A program made the translations under genes and the position numbers. A DNA stretch of 64,000 nucleotides from Cyclobacterium marinum DSM 745 (GTDB lineage Bacteria; Bacteroidota; Bacteroidia; Cytophagales; Cyclobacteriaceae). The stretch spans positions 5,004,001-5,068,000 of the forward strand of contig NC_015914.1 in assembly GCF_000222485.1 (NCBI RefSeq), read 5' to 3'. Shown here piece by piece: positions 56,660 to 64,000 of this stretch; the first letter of the stretch is position 1; each line of letters opens with the position of its first letter. The notes beneath the pieces are model-generated. The model saw nothing but the letters and a program-made list of their open reading frames with translations, had not been told where the DNA came from and ran no database searches.

Positions 56660-57427
56660 ATGATAAAACCTTTGATCTATATTATTCCTTTCCTTATCCT
56701 AATAGCTTACGGACCGAGCAAAAATAAAAGCAAACATCCTAGAAATGGTAATGAAATAGCTGAATGTCAAGAAAATCCTGCTGCTATTGCTCAGAAAAAA
56801 GAGGATGAAGGGTGGCTTAGTCGTCACCAAAAAATTCTAGGAAGGCGTACTCCTGAAGCCCAATTAATTTTAGTTGGCAATTCTATATTTCACTCCTTAG
56901 ATAATGAGGACCGTAATCAGGTTTGGGAAAAATATTTGAATCCGTTTCAAACAATTAATATGGGAATTTCGGGGGACAGAACCGAAAATGTTATCTGGAG
57001 GCTGGAAAATGGCTCGTTAGAACACATTAACCCCAAGGTTGCAGTCGTATTGATTGGAACAAATAACACAGATGGCAATCATTATCTTAGCATAAGCACT
57101 CCGGAAGAATTAGCTGGAGGGATCCACAAAATTTGTAGCCTAATTACAGAAAAGCTACCGGAGACAAAGATTTTATTGATGGGGATTTTACCTTACGGTT
57201 ACAAACCCAATCATAGAGACAATCTTAATAAAACCACCAACCGTTTAATTGCTAAGTTTCCCAAAGATAATTCTCGAATTCATTACATGGATATATCGGA
57301 TGTATATTATAACGAAGACGGAAAGGTAAACCGTGAATTGATGCCAGATTTTCTTCACCCAAACCCTGAAGGGCATCGATTGATGTTTGAAGCCTTGTAT
57401 CCTAAAATTGAGGAATTGATGAAATAA
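56660..57427 (+). CDS. SGNH/GDSL-family hydrolase with GNS motif
   Basis: 255 residues with a hydrophobic N terminus (signal or anchor, about 4-19). Block I reads LVGNSIF, so the catalytic Ser75 is kept, but Asn74 replaces the Asp of the usual GDS. Block II Gly is in NMGISGDRT (Gly102), block III Asn in GTNNT (Asn135) and block V gives Asp230 and His233 in DFLHPNPEGH. It is most like the PAF-acetylhydrolase branch and may deacetylate or de-esterify a glycan or lipid. Single gene, 120 bases after the kinase. Confidence 0.88.
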   Translation: MIKPLIYIIPFLILIAYGPSKNKSKHPRNGNEIAECQENPAAIAQKKEDEGWLSRHQKILGRRTPEAQLILVGNSIFHSLDNEDRNQVWEKYLNPFQTINMGISGDRTENVIWRLENGSLEHINPKVAVVLIGTNNTDGNHYLSISTPEELAGGIHKICSLITEKLPETKILLMGILPYGYKPNHRDNLNKTTNRLIAKFPKDNSRIHYMDISDVYYNEDGKVNRELMPDFLHPNPEGHRLMFEALYPKIEELMK

Positions 57428-57472
57428 ATTTTCAATTTTTACTTACCATTCTATTTATTGAATTCGGGAAGA

Positions 57473-58969
57473 TCAATTGCCTATACCATACAAGGCATTT
57501 GATGCTTCTTCATATTTATCACCGGATTTCCAAACTGGTTTTTCAAGATTATTTGCAATATTCTCTGCAGATAGAATATAGGTTTTCCAGTATTTTATAG
57601 CATAATCCAAATCAAAATTATCAACCTGATCAGATACCTGGTGGTAATACTTACCGATTTCTTGGTCGAAGGCAGTAAAACCTAAACTAAAAGTAGGTGC
57701 CGGAATACCTTTCTTGGCAAAGTTTACATTGTCGGAACGGTCATATAACCCTTGTTCCGGTGATGGATCTGCTATTGCTTCCAAGCCATAGTCCTCTGCT
57801 GCAACTGAAATAAGATGATCTACCGATGACCTGCCTAAGCCAATAATGGTAACCAAGCTGGTGTCATTATAGCCTCCATTGTCAATATTAAGATTGAAAA
57901 CTATATCTTTTAATGGTAATGGAGGATTATCGGCAAAATAGGAGGAACCTAGTAGGCCTTTTTCCTCTGCTGTCCATGCACATAATAAAATAGACCTTTT
58001 TGGAGGGTGCTCACCAAAATAATTTGCTGCTTGGATCAATGCTGCTGTTCCTACTGCGTTATCTCTTGCCCCATTGTATATGGAATCTCCCTCAGCATTA
58101 GGTTTGGTAATACCCAAGTGATCATAATGGGCCGATAGCATCACATACTCATCTTTTAGTTGAGGATCGGTTCCTTCAATCACAGCTACCACGTTTCTGC
58201 CCTTAATTTTTCTATTCTTCTTACCTTTTATATCAATTGATATCTCATTTTTACCGGAAGCAATGGATTTAATGATCTCTCCTTTAAGGTCTTTCATCCA
58301 AAGATAAGGCAAATCATCATGCTTGTTAGGGTCTAAATCTAAAGCTAATTGAGATTTGTTAAGGTAGTTTACCAACATTCTCCAAGGGGTTGTCGGTACA
58401 TTGTACATCTCAATTAAACCGATGGCGCCTTTGGACTTGGCAAGGGCTTGTTTTTCTCTCCCTGCTTTAAAAAGTTCGGTAGGAGTGAGTCGATTGGGTG
58501 CACCAACCCTTACAACGACCCATTTCCCTTTAACATTTTTATCGGCATAGTCATCTTCAAAGCCATAGCCGGCAACTACCATTTCAAAATCTCCTGACAA
58601 ATCGTTTCCTCCCAATACCAATAAATCTTCTCCATGCTTAAACTTGGAGCCTTTCCATTTTAATTCTCCAACAGTTGGAGGGGAGGATGCGACAAATGGT
58701 ACATATTGGTAATAGGCATTTAATGAAGAAAGTGGAATGGCACCATATTTTTCAAATTGATTGGCAATATAATAAGCTGCAATATCAATTTCAGGACGTT
58801 CTGGGTCTCTACCTTTCAATTCATCTGAAGCCAAAAATTTAAAATGAGACAAGGCTTCTGCTCTTTCAATGATTCCGTCTATTTTTACTTTTTGGGCTAT
58901 TCCTTGGAAACTTACAAAGAAAAACATGGATGAAAAAACAATTGCTAGGAGGTATTTTATGTTTATCAT
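57473..58969 (-). CDS. Secreted M28-family metallopeptidase with PA domain
   Basis: 498 residues with signal peptide ending GIAQ (about 26). An inserted protease-associated domain (about 105-200, GYGFEDDYADKNVKGKWVVV) precedes and splits the catalytic domain. Metal ligands visible are the HYDHLG His, ARDNAVG Asp, the Glu pair in WTAEEKGLLG, the Asp in NIDNGG, and the late His in YYHQVSD. It is a di-zinc aminopeptidase type. It is last in an operon after mnmA and truC (28-base gap after truC), an unusual but probably accidental combination of RNA modification and peptidase genes. Confidence 0.91.
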   Translation of the reverse strand: MINIKYLLAIVFSSMFFFVSFQGIAQKVKIDGIIERAEALSHFKFLASDELKGRDPERPEIDIAAYYIANQFEKYGAIPLSSLNAYYQYVPFVASSPPTVGELKWKGSKFKHGEDLLVLGGNDLSGDFEMVVAGYGFEDDYADKNVKGKWVVVRVGAPNRLTPTELFKAGREKQALAKSKGAIGLIEMYNVPTTPWRMLVNYLNKSQLALDLDPNKHDDLPYLWMKDLKGEIIKSIASGKNEISIDIKGKKNRKIKGRNVVAVIEGTDPQLKDEYVMLSAHYDHLGITKPNAEGDSIYNGARDNAVGTAALIQAANYFGEHPPKRSILLCAWTAEEKGLLGSSYFADNPPLPLKDIVFNLNIDNGGYNDTSLVTIIGLGRSSVDHLISVAAEDYGLEAIADPSPEQGLYDRSDNVNFAKKGIPAPTFSLGFTAFDQEIGKYYHQVSDQVDNFDLDYAIKYWKTYILSAENIANNLEKPVWKSGDKYEEASNALYGIGN

Positions 58970-58997
58970 ATGGTTTTTTTTTCAGGCTTATATACAA

Positions 58998-59723
58998 TTA
59001 TACTAAATGATTACTTAATTCCTTCTCGGGCCAATTAAATTCTCTCATGATGCTAAGGAAATGTAAAGGTAAATCTGCTTTGATGGTAATGGATTCTTTA
59101 GAAAAAGGTTGGAAAAAAGTCAACTCCCAAGCATGTAATAGCATATTTTCAAGTTGAAATTGGCTAGAAAAAAAATTATTTTGCCGATTATCTCCATGAG
59201 TGGTATCACCAATAATATAATGTCTCAAATGTGCAAAATGTCTTCGAATTTGATGCATTCTACCGGTATGAGGATAAATCTTGGCTAGAGAATACCTGCT
59301 ACTTGGATACCTCCCTGTAGAAGCAAAAGGAATTTCACATTGTTTCAATGTCCAATATTCCGTTTTTGCCTCCTGAAGTACAAATTCCAAATCTTTGGCC
59401 AAAGGATGATCAATCATTCCATGAGCTTTTGGTAAATAGCCTCTTAAAATGGCTAAGTAATATTTTTTTATGCTATGGTCTATAAATTGAGCTTGAATGG
59501 TTGAAGCAGCCTTTGCACTTTTTCCAAACAACAAAACACCGGTAGTTGGCCGATCTATTCGGTGTAACGGGTAAACTTTGTACCCAACTTGATGCTCCAG
59601 CATTTGAACCGCAAATAAAGCCTCCGGATCTTTTTCTAAGGGCGTCTTGTGGACCAAAACACCAGATGGTTTATTGATGGCAATGTAGTGTTGGTCTTCA
59701 AATAGAATCGGAAGCTGTTCCAT
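58998..59723 (-). CDS. truC: tRNA pseudouridine-65 synthase TruC-like
   Basis: 241 residues of the RluA family. The catalytic Asp57 lies in LHRIDRPTTG. The N terminus AINKPSGVLVHKT without an S4 domain, and the GDTTHGDNRQNNFF segment, are characteristic of the TruC subgroup, which modifies U65 of tRNA(Ile) and tRNA(Asp) in enteric bacteria. One base separates its ATG from the mnmA stop, so the two tRNA-modification genes are co-translated. Confidence 0.88.
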   Translation of the reverse strand: MEQLPILFEDQHYIAINKPSGVLVHKTPLEKDPEALFAVQMLEHQVGYKVYPLHRIDRPTTGVLLFGKSAKAASTIQAQFIDHSIKKYYLAILRGYLPKAHGMIDHPLAKDLEFVLQEAKTEYWTLKQCEIPFASTGRYPSSRYSLAKIYPHTGRMHQIRRHFAHLRHYIIGDTTHGDNRQNNFFSSQFQLENMLLHAWELTFFQPFSKESITIKADLPLHFLSIMREFNWPEKELSNHLV

Positions 59724-59724
59724 T

Positions 59725-60939
59725 TTAATAGATTACTCCTGATCCAATCGTTTCTTCGCCCTCATACCACGCCACAAACTGTCCGGAGGCTATTCCCCTT
59801 TGTGGACGATCAAATAAAACATATAAACCATTTTCCTTCATTAGTAGGGTGGCCTTAGATAGCGGTTGCCTGTACCGAATTCTTGCAACATAGGAAGCTG
59901 AATCCCCCACATTTAAAGTTTTATCAGGTCTGATCCAGTGGATGTCTTCCTTTTTGACAAAAAGACCATGTCTTAAAAGTCCGGGATGATCTTCTCCCAA
60001 ACCTGTGTAAATAATATTATCTTTGGTGTTTGTTGCAATTACAAATAATGGTTTACCTGTACCCCCCACGTTGAGGCCTTTTCGCTGCCCGATGGTAAAA
60101 TAGTGTGCACCATTGTGCTTGGCTACTTTTTCACCCATGCTTGCCTCGTACTGTAATGGATAGCAGGTTTCATTCAACTGGTTCGTGTCCAAATCTTCAA
60201 AGGCCACACCTGCCGGAATTCCCATAGTAGCATAAATTGGGGATTCAGCAGGTACAGTGAGAATATCCCCCTTGTTGGGTTTGAGCTGTTGCTGTAAAAA
60301 GTCCGGTAGCTTCACCTTACCAATGAAGCATAATCCTTGGCTGTCTTTTTTCTCGGCAGTTATTAATTCTTGTTTTTTGGCGATCTCCCTTACTTCTGCT
60401 TTTTGCAGGTGGCCAATGGGAAACAAAGCCTTGCTCAATTGTTCTTGATCCAATTGACAAAGGAAATAACTTTGATCTTTATTATTATCTGCCCCTGCTA
60501 TCAATTTGTACATAGGTTGTCCGTTGACACTTATTTCTTCTTTTTGACAATAGTGTCCGGTGGCAACAAAATCCGCTTTAAGTTTCATGGCTGCCTTTAA
60601 AAAAATGTCAAATTTTATTTCTCTATTACATAGAATATCAGGATTTGGTGTTCTTCCTGCCTTGTATTCAGAGAACATATAAGCTACAATTCTGGATTTG
60701 TAATCTTCACTAAGGTCTATGGCTTGAAAAGGAATGCCTAACTTTTGGGCCACTAACATGGCATCAGTACTGTCTTCCACCCAGGGACATTCATTAGAAA
60801 TGGTTACTGATTCATCATGCCAATTCTTCATAAACATACCTATTACCTCATAGCCCTGCTCTTTTAGCAAATAAGCGGTAACCGAACTATCCACACCTCC
60901 TGAAAGGCCTACTACTACTCTTTTTTTACGCTGAGACAT
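59725..60939 (-). CDS. mnmA: tRNA-specific 2-thiouridylase MnmA
   Basis: 404 residues from the ATG at 60939; a longer frame reaches 61002 but adds hydrophobic residues not found in the family. The PP-loop SGGVDSS (about 13-19) adenylates U34 of tRNA; the catalytic Cys104 in [12 protein letters not shown] and Cys204 in SQGLCFIG carry sulfur. The rest is the tRNA-binding and beta-barrel part ([13 protein letters not shown]). First gene of the mnmA-truC-M28 operon, divergent from the gluconokinase/Gnd fusion with 119 bases between starts. Confidence 0.96.
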   Translation of the reverse strand: MSQRKKRVVVGLSGGVDSSVTAYLLKEQGYEVIGMFMKNWHDESVTISNECPWVEDSTDAMLVAQKLGIPFQAIDLSEDYKSRIVAYMFSEYKAGRTPNPDILCNREIKFDIFLKAAMKLKADFVATGHYCQKEEISVNGQPMYKLIAGADNNKDQSYFLCQLDQEQLSKALFPIGHLQKAEVREIAKKQELITAEKKDSQGLCFIGKVKLPDFLQQQLKPNKGDILTVPAESPIYATMGIPAGVAFEDLDTNQLNETCYPLQYEASMGEKVAKHNGAHYFTIGQRKGLNVGGTGKPLFVIATNTKDNIIYTGLGEDHPGLLRHGLFVKKEDIHWIRPDKTLNVGDSASYVARIRYRQPLSKATLLMKENGLYVLFDRPQRGIASGQFVAWYEGEETIGSGVIY

Positions 60940-61058
60940 AATTTGTATTATCCTTGAACCCAAATTCAATAGGTAACAATAAAAATAAATGATATGGTTC
61001 AAATGGTAAAATTACAATTTAAAATGGTTTGATCCGGTTGAATTTCATAATTTCGTTT

Positions 61059-62957
61059 ATGATTATAATTGTTTACGGGGTTACAGGCTGTGGAAAAAGT
61101 ACCATTGGAGAATTATTAGCAAATAAAATGGAATTACCTTTTCTTGACGCGGATGATTTTCACCCCAAATCCAATAAAACCAAAATGAATGCCGGCATAC
61201 CTTTGGATGACGAAGACCGTATCCCTTGGCTAAGAAATGTTGCCAAGAAGTTGCAGGATGCTGCCAAAGAAAAAGGAGCTGTTTTGGCCTGTTCAGCATT
61301 GAATGAAAAATACAGAAACATTTTAAAAGTAACATCAAATATAGAATGGGTTTTACTTGATGGAAAAAAATCACTTGTAGAAAAAAGATTAGGAGATAGG
61401 GTAGGACACTTTATGAATCCTGCATTACTTGCTTCACAAATGGAAGCTTTGGAAGTTCCTGATTATGGTTTAAAGGTGACCATTGATAGTTCACCTGAAA
61501 AAATTGTTCAAGACATCATCAAAAATTTTAAGAAAATGGAAAGTAAATCCGACTTTGGAGTGATTGGTATGGGAGTGATGGGCAAAAGCCTTGCGCTAAA
61601 TTTGGCTGATAATGGTGTGAATATATCAATTTATAATAGATATGTTGAAGGAAAAGAAGAAGGCGTAGCTGCAAAAGTTTTGGAGGAAAATCCTGCTTAC
61701 CTTACTATTCAACCTTTTGAAAATATTTCGGAGTTCGTTGCTTCACTTTCCTCTCCTAAATCCATATTGCTAATGATTCCTGCAGGAAAAGCAGTGGATC
61801 TTCAAATACAGGAATTGATTCCTTTACTGAATGAAGGAGATATTATTATTGATGGGGGAAATTCATTTTACAAGGATACCATTCAAAGATCTGAATTATT
61901 AAAAGAGAAAGGGATATTATTTGTCGGTACTGGAGTTTCCGGAGGTGAGGAAGGAGCAAGAAGAGGTCCTTCAATTATGCCTGGGGGTGATAAGGAGGGT
62001 TTTTCTAAAATAGAAGGCTTTCTAGAAAAGATTGCTGCAAAGGATTTTCAAGGCAATCCTTGTGTTACTTATGTTGGACCCGGTGGTTCCGGTCATTTTG
62101 TGAAGATGGTGCACAACAGCATAGAGTATGGAGAGATGCAGGCCATTGCTGAAGTGTATTCGATGATGCGAAATTACTTGCAATTAGATCCTATTAAAAT
62201 TGCTTCTATTTTTGAAAAATGGATGGACAGTGATTTAAGCAGTTATTTGTTAGAAATTACCATTGATATTTTAAGAAAATATGAAAATGGGGAACCTTTA
62301 ATAGATAAAATACTGGATCAAGCTGCTCAAAAAGGAACAGGTGGTTGGTCTTTAAATACCGCTTTGGAATATGGGGTGCCTTATGGGGTGCTTGGCGAAG
62401 CTGTAATGGCAAGGAATCTTTCCGCAAGAAAGGGACTGAGGATGATTTCATCAGGCCTTTATGATCTTGAAAGATTTCCGGGAATAGAAGATGTAGACAA
62501 CTTCTTGGATAAATTACAGGCGGCCTACCAGGCGACACGAATCATCAACCATGAAGTTGGTTTTTCACTTATGCTGGAAGTTTCAGAAAAAAACAATTGG
62601 GCTTTAAATTTCTCCGAAATAGCTAGAATTTGGACCAACGGCTGTATCATACGTTCTAAATTAATGGAAGAATTGGTAGAAATTTTTAAGGAAAGTAACC
62701 ATATCTTACTTAATTATGAAGCCATAATAGCCTTAAAAAGTTACCAAGGTGATTTATCCTATGTAGTGGGTCAGGCGTTACAAAATGGTTTTGCCGTACC
62801 GGTATTATCCAATGCCATCAATTACTTATTGGGAGTCACAACCGCAAACTCACCCGCCAACTTAATTCAAGCGCAAAGGGATTATTTTGGCGCTCATACC
62901 TATCGAAGGAATGATAAAGACGCAGATCAGGCTTTTCATACCAATTGGAAAGAATAA
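61059..62957 (+). CDS. gnd: Gluconokinase / 6-phosphogluconate dehydrogenase fusion
   Basis: 632 residues from the ATG at 61059. Residues 1-160 are a complete GntK: P-loop GVTGCGKST (7-15), DDFHPKSNKTKMNAGIPLDDEDR and LACSALNEKYR. Residues 165-632 are a full 6-phosphogluconate dehydrogenase: Rossmann VIGMGVMG, IIDGGNS, GVSGGEEGARRGPSIMPGG and the catalytic region GHFVKMVHNSIEYGEMQ with Lys and His, ending in AQRDYFGAHTYRR. The join is short (KKMESKSDFG), and an internal ATG (codon 160, base 61536) could also start a separate Gnd. The fusion joins consecutive steps: gluconate to 6-phosphogluconate to ribulose 5-phosphate. Nothing is frameshifted between the parts. Confidence 0.93.
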   Translation: MIIIVYGVTGCGKSTIGELLANKMELPFLDADDFHPKSNKTKMNAGIPLDDEDRIPWLRNVAKKLQDAAKEKGAVLACSALNEKYRNILKVTSNIEWVLLDGKKSLVEKRLGDRVGHFMNPALLASQMEALEVPDYGLKVTIDSSPEKIVQDIIKNFKKMESKSDFGVIGMGVMGKSLALNLADNGVNISIYNRYVEGKEEGVAAKVLEENPAYLTIQPFENISEFVASLSSPKSILLMIPAGKAVDLQIQELIPLLNEGDIIIDGGNSFYKDTIQRSELLKEKGILFVGTGVSGGEEGARRGPSIMPGGDKEGFSKIEGFLEKIAAKDFQGNPCVTYVGPGGSGHFVKMVHNSIEYGEMQAIAEVYSMMRNYLQLDPIKIASIFEKWMDSDLSSYLLEITIDILRKYENGEPLIDKILDQAAQKGTGGWSLNTALEYGVPYGVLGEAVMARNLSARKGLRMISSGLYDLERFPGIEDVDNFLDKLQAAYQATRIINHEVGFSLMLEVSEKNNWALNFSEIARIWTNGCIIRSKLMEELVEIFKESNHILLNYEAIIALKSYQGDLSYVVGQALQNGFAVPVLSNAINYLLGVTTANSPANLIQAQRDYFGAHTYRRNDKDADQAFHTNWKE

Positions 62958-62972
62958 AAGGAGAGGTTTTAT

Positions 62973-63290
62973 TTAATAAAATAGGAGAAAAAAGCCTATC
63001 AAGGAAAGGGAAATGCTAAAAACACACAGGATTTTGTTTTTAAGGGCAATTGAGCCAATACTCACCATTGCAATTGTTAAATAACATAGGGCATGTATAC
63101 TGGTGGCTGCTAAGAAGTCCCTACGGCCTCCAAGATCCCTGAGGGGGTAAAAGGGTGATAGGTAGTTTTCTGAATACACATTCAACCATTCATTCCAATA
63201 AAAAATACCTGCCACCAAAAATATACTGCTAAAAAAAAGCAGTATGGGAATTAGGTAGTGCTCGGTCATTCTATCTGTTTTGGTTCTCAT
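62973..63290 (-). CDS. Small membrane protein following the PepSY gene
   Basis: 105 residues with about three hydrophobic segments (about 13-30, 60-78, 84-104). No family recognised. The ATG overlaps the PepSY-protein stop by four bases (ATGA), so it is translationally coupled to it and probably serves in the same membrane system, possibly iron-siderophore handling as in many PepSY operons. The Met eight codons in is a less likely start because it breaks the overlap. Confidence 0.6.
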   Translation of the reverse strand: MRTKTDRMTEHYLIPILLFFSSIFLVAGIFYWNEWLNVYSENYLSPFYPLRDLGGRRDFLAATSIHALCYLTIAMVSIGSIALKNKILCVFSISLSLIGFFLLFY

Positions 63291-64000
63291 ATTTTCGGGT
63301 TAATCAATGAACTTCCTTTAAATTTTGACAGGAGTTTTTTAATAATTATGACAATAAAAAATCCGTAAAATGCTATCCCTACCAGCAAGGCAGGAATACC
63401 TAAGCCGAAATTCATACTCAGGATGCCAATGGTTACAATTGTACCCAAAATACCAATTGTCCATCGGGTTATCTGAGATTTTAAAGGGATGGTTTTTCCA
63501 AGGCTAGATTTTGATTTTCTAGTGCGTTCCAAATAAATAATAAAACCACTCAAAGAAAGAAATCCTGAACTCAAGGCCAATAGAAAATATACTATTTTCA
63601 AAGATATTCCGGCAAAATCTCCAAAATGAAAAGATTCCTGAACGAAGTATAATTTAGCCCCAACGTTCTGCTCACTAATATTGTACTTAAAAAGGAGATC
63701 TTGACTCTGCTTGTCAAATACAAGCTTATTAGAGCGCCTTTCATAGGCTTGTCCTGGAACATTTCCTAGAACCTGCACAATGCCTTCACCATTGGTGGTA
63801 GGCCGTATAAACCAAGGAATCATGTTTGGAAATTCTATCTGAGACTTTTGATAGATGGCATCAAAATCCAAGCTGTAGTTCATATCCTCTATTTCTGTAA
63901 AAACCTTATCGTTTCGGCTGAAACTGTTGGGTTGTGGGATGTTTAGTCCATACATTAAATAAGCTTGGAGTCCCAACCAGGCACCTGTAATGCCAATCAT
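63287..64000 (-). CDS. PepSY-associated membrane protein (5' truncated)
   Basis: 237 residues run to the window edge; the ATG at the edge is probably internal because PepSY_TM proteins usually carry more N-terminal sequence. Hydrophobic segments occur near 5-15, 128-158, 181-200 and 203-220. The segment SFHFGDFAGISLKIVYFLLA and SGFLSLSGFIIYLERTR are typical of the PepSY-associated TM family, inner-membrane proteins often linked to siderophore reduction. The periplasmic part (about 25-120) contains QVLGNVPGQAYERRS. The partner small membrane protein overlaps downstream. Confidence 0.82.
   Translation of the reverse strand: MIGITGAWLGLQAYLMYGLNIPQPNSFSRNDKVFTEIEDMNYSLDFDAIYQKSQIEFPNMIPWFIRPTTNGEGIVQVLGNVPGQAYERRSNKLVFDKQSQDLLFKYNISEQNVGAKLYFVQESFHFGDFAGISLKIVYFLLALSSGFLSLSGFIIYLERTRKSKSSLGKTIPLKSQITRWTIGILGTIVTIGILSMNFGLGIPALLVGIAFYGFFIVIIIKKLLSKFKGSSLINPKI

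Noticed and set aside
61029..61058. Upstream TTG start for the gluconokinase fusion
   Set aside because: It adds ten residues before the beta strand that leads into the P-loop, which GntK proteins do not have; the ATG at 61059 fits the family.

Overview
The window looks like chromosome of a Bacteroidota species, most likely a marine Cytophagales (Cyclobacteriaceae-like) organism. This rests on tandem SusC/SusD pairs, an LruC-domain lipoprotein, a TruC/MnmA pair, AT-rich intergenic DNA and start codons without clear Shine-Dalgarno sequences. The genus is inferred from gene content only. No phage, insertion sequence or CRISPR array was seen.

Layout. 1-2.2 kb: the end of an enolase-superfamily sugar-acid dehydratase and a secreted RraA-family protein. 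2.5-6.7 kb: one very large PAS/GAF sensor gene cut in two by a single in-frame TAA. 7.4-9.2 kb: a small membrane protein, the cbpA-cbpM chaperone pair and tRNA-Val(GAC). 9.4-28.7 kb: an NtrB/NtrC-like kinase and sigma-54 activator, divergent from an export cluster of a TolC-like channel, an HlyD-like adaptor, an ABC ATPase, five tandem ~800-residue FtsX/MacB-type permeases and a second ATPase. 28.9-33.5 kb: a small secreted protein, a SulP transporter and a beta-carbonic anhydrase, facing an alginate-export-type porin. 34-54.4 kb: a glycan-use region with a sialidase-fold protein fused to a LamG-like domain, a beta-helix/PDZ lipoprotein, an LruC lipoprotein, a tandemly duplicated SusC-SusD pair and a GH43-like secreted propeller protein. 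54.7-64 kb: a Cache histidine kinase, an SGNH hydrolase, the mnmA-truC-M28 peptidase operon, a gluconokinase/6-phosphogluconate dehydrogenase fusion and the end of a PepSY-type membrane gene.

How the parts may work together. The NtrBC-like pair probably controls the efflux cluster. The shared intergenic region holds a perfect 17-bp palindrome about 95 bp upstream of a sigma-54-like -24/-12 element, ahead of the TolC gene. A related arrangement precedes the fifth permease: the same hexamers inverted, about 80 bp upstream of a TGG-N10-GTA element. SulP plus carbonic anhydrase suggests bicarbonate uptake and interconversion. The two SusCD pairs import oligosaccharides that the neighbouring secreted glycan-active proteins may release.

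Most notable: the five-permease/two-ATPase export cluster with its local sigma-54 circuit, the stop-split sensor, the kinase-dehydrogenase fusion, and the mosaic SusCD duplication with a conserved leader block.
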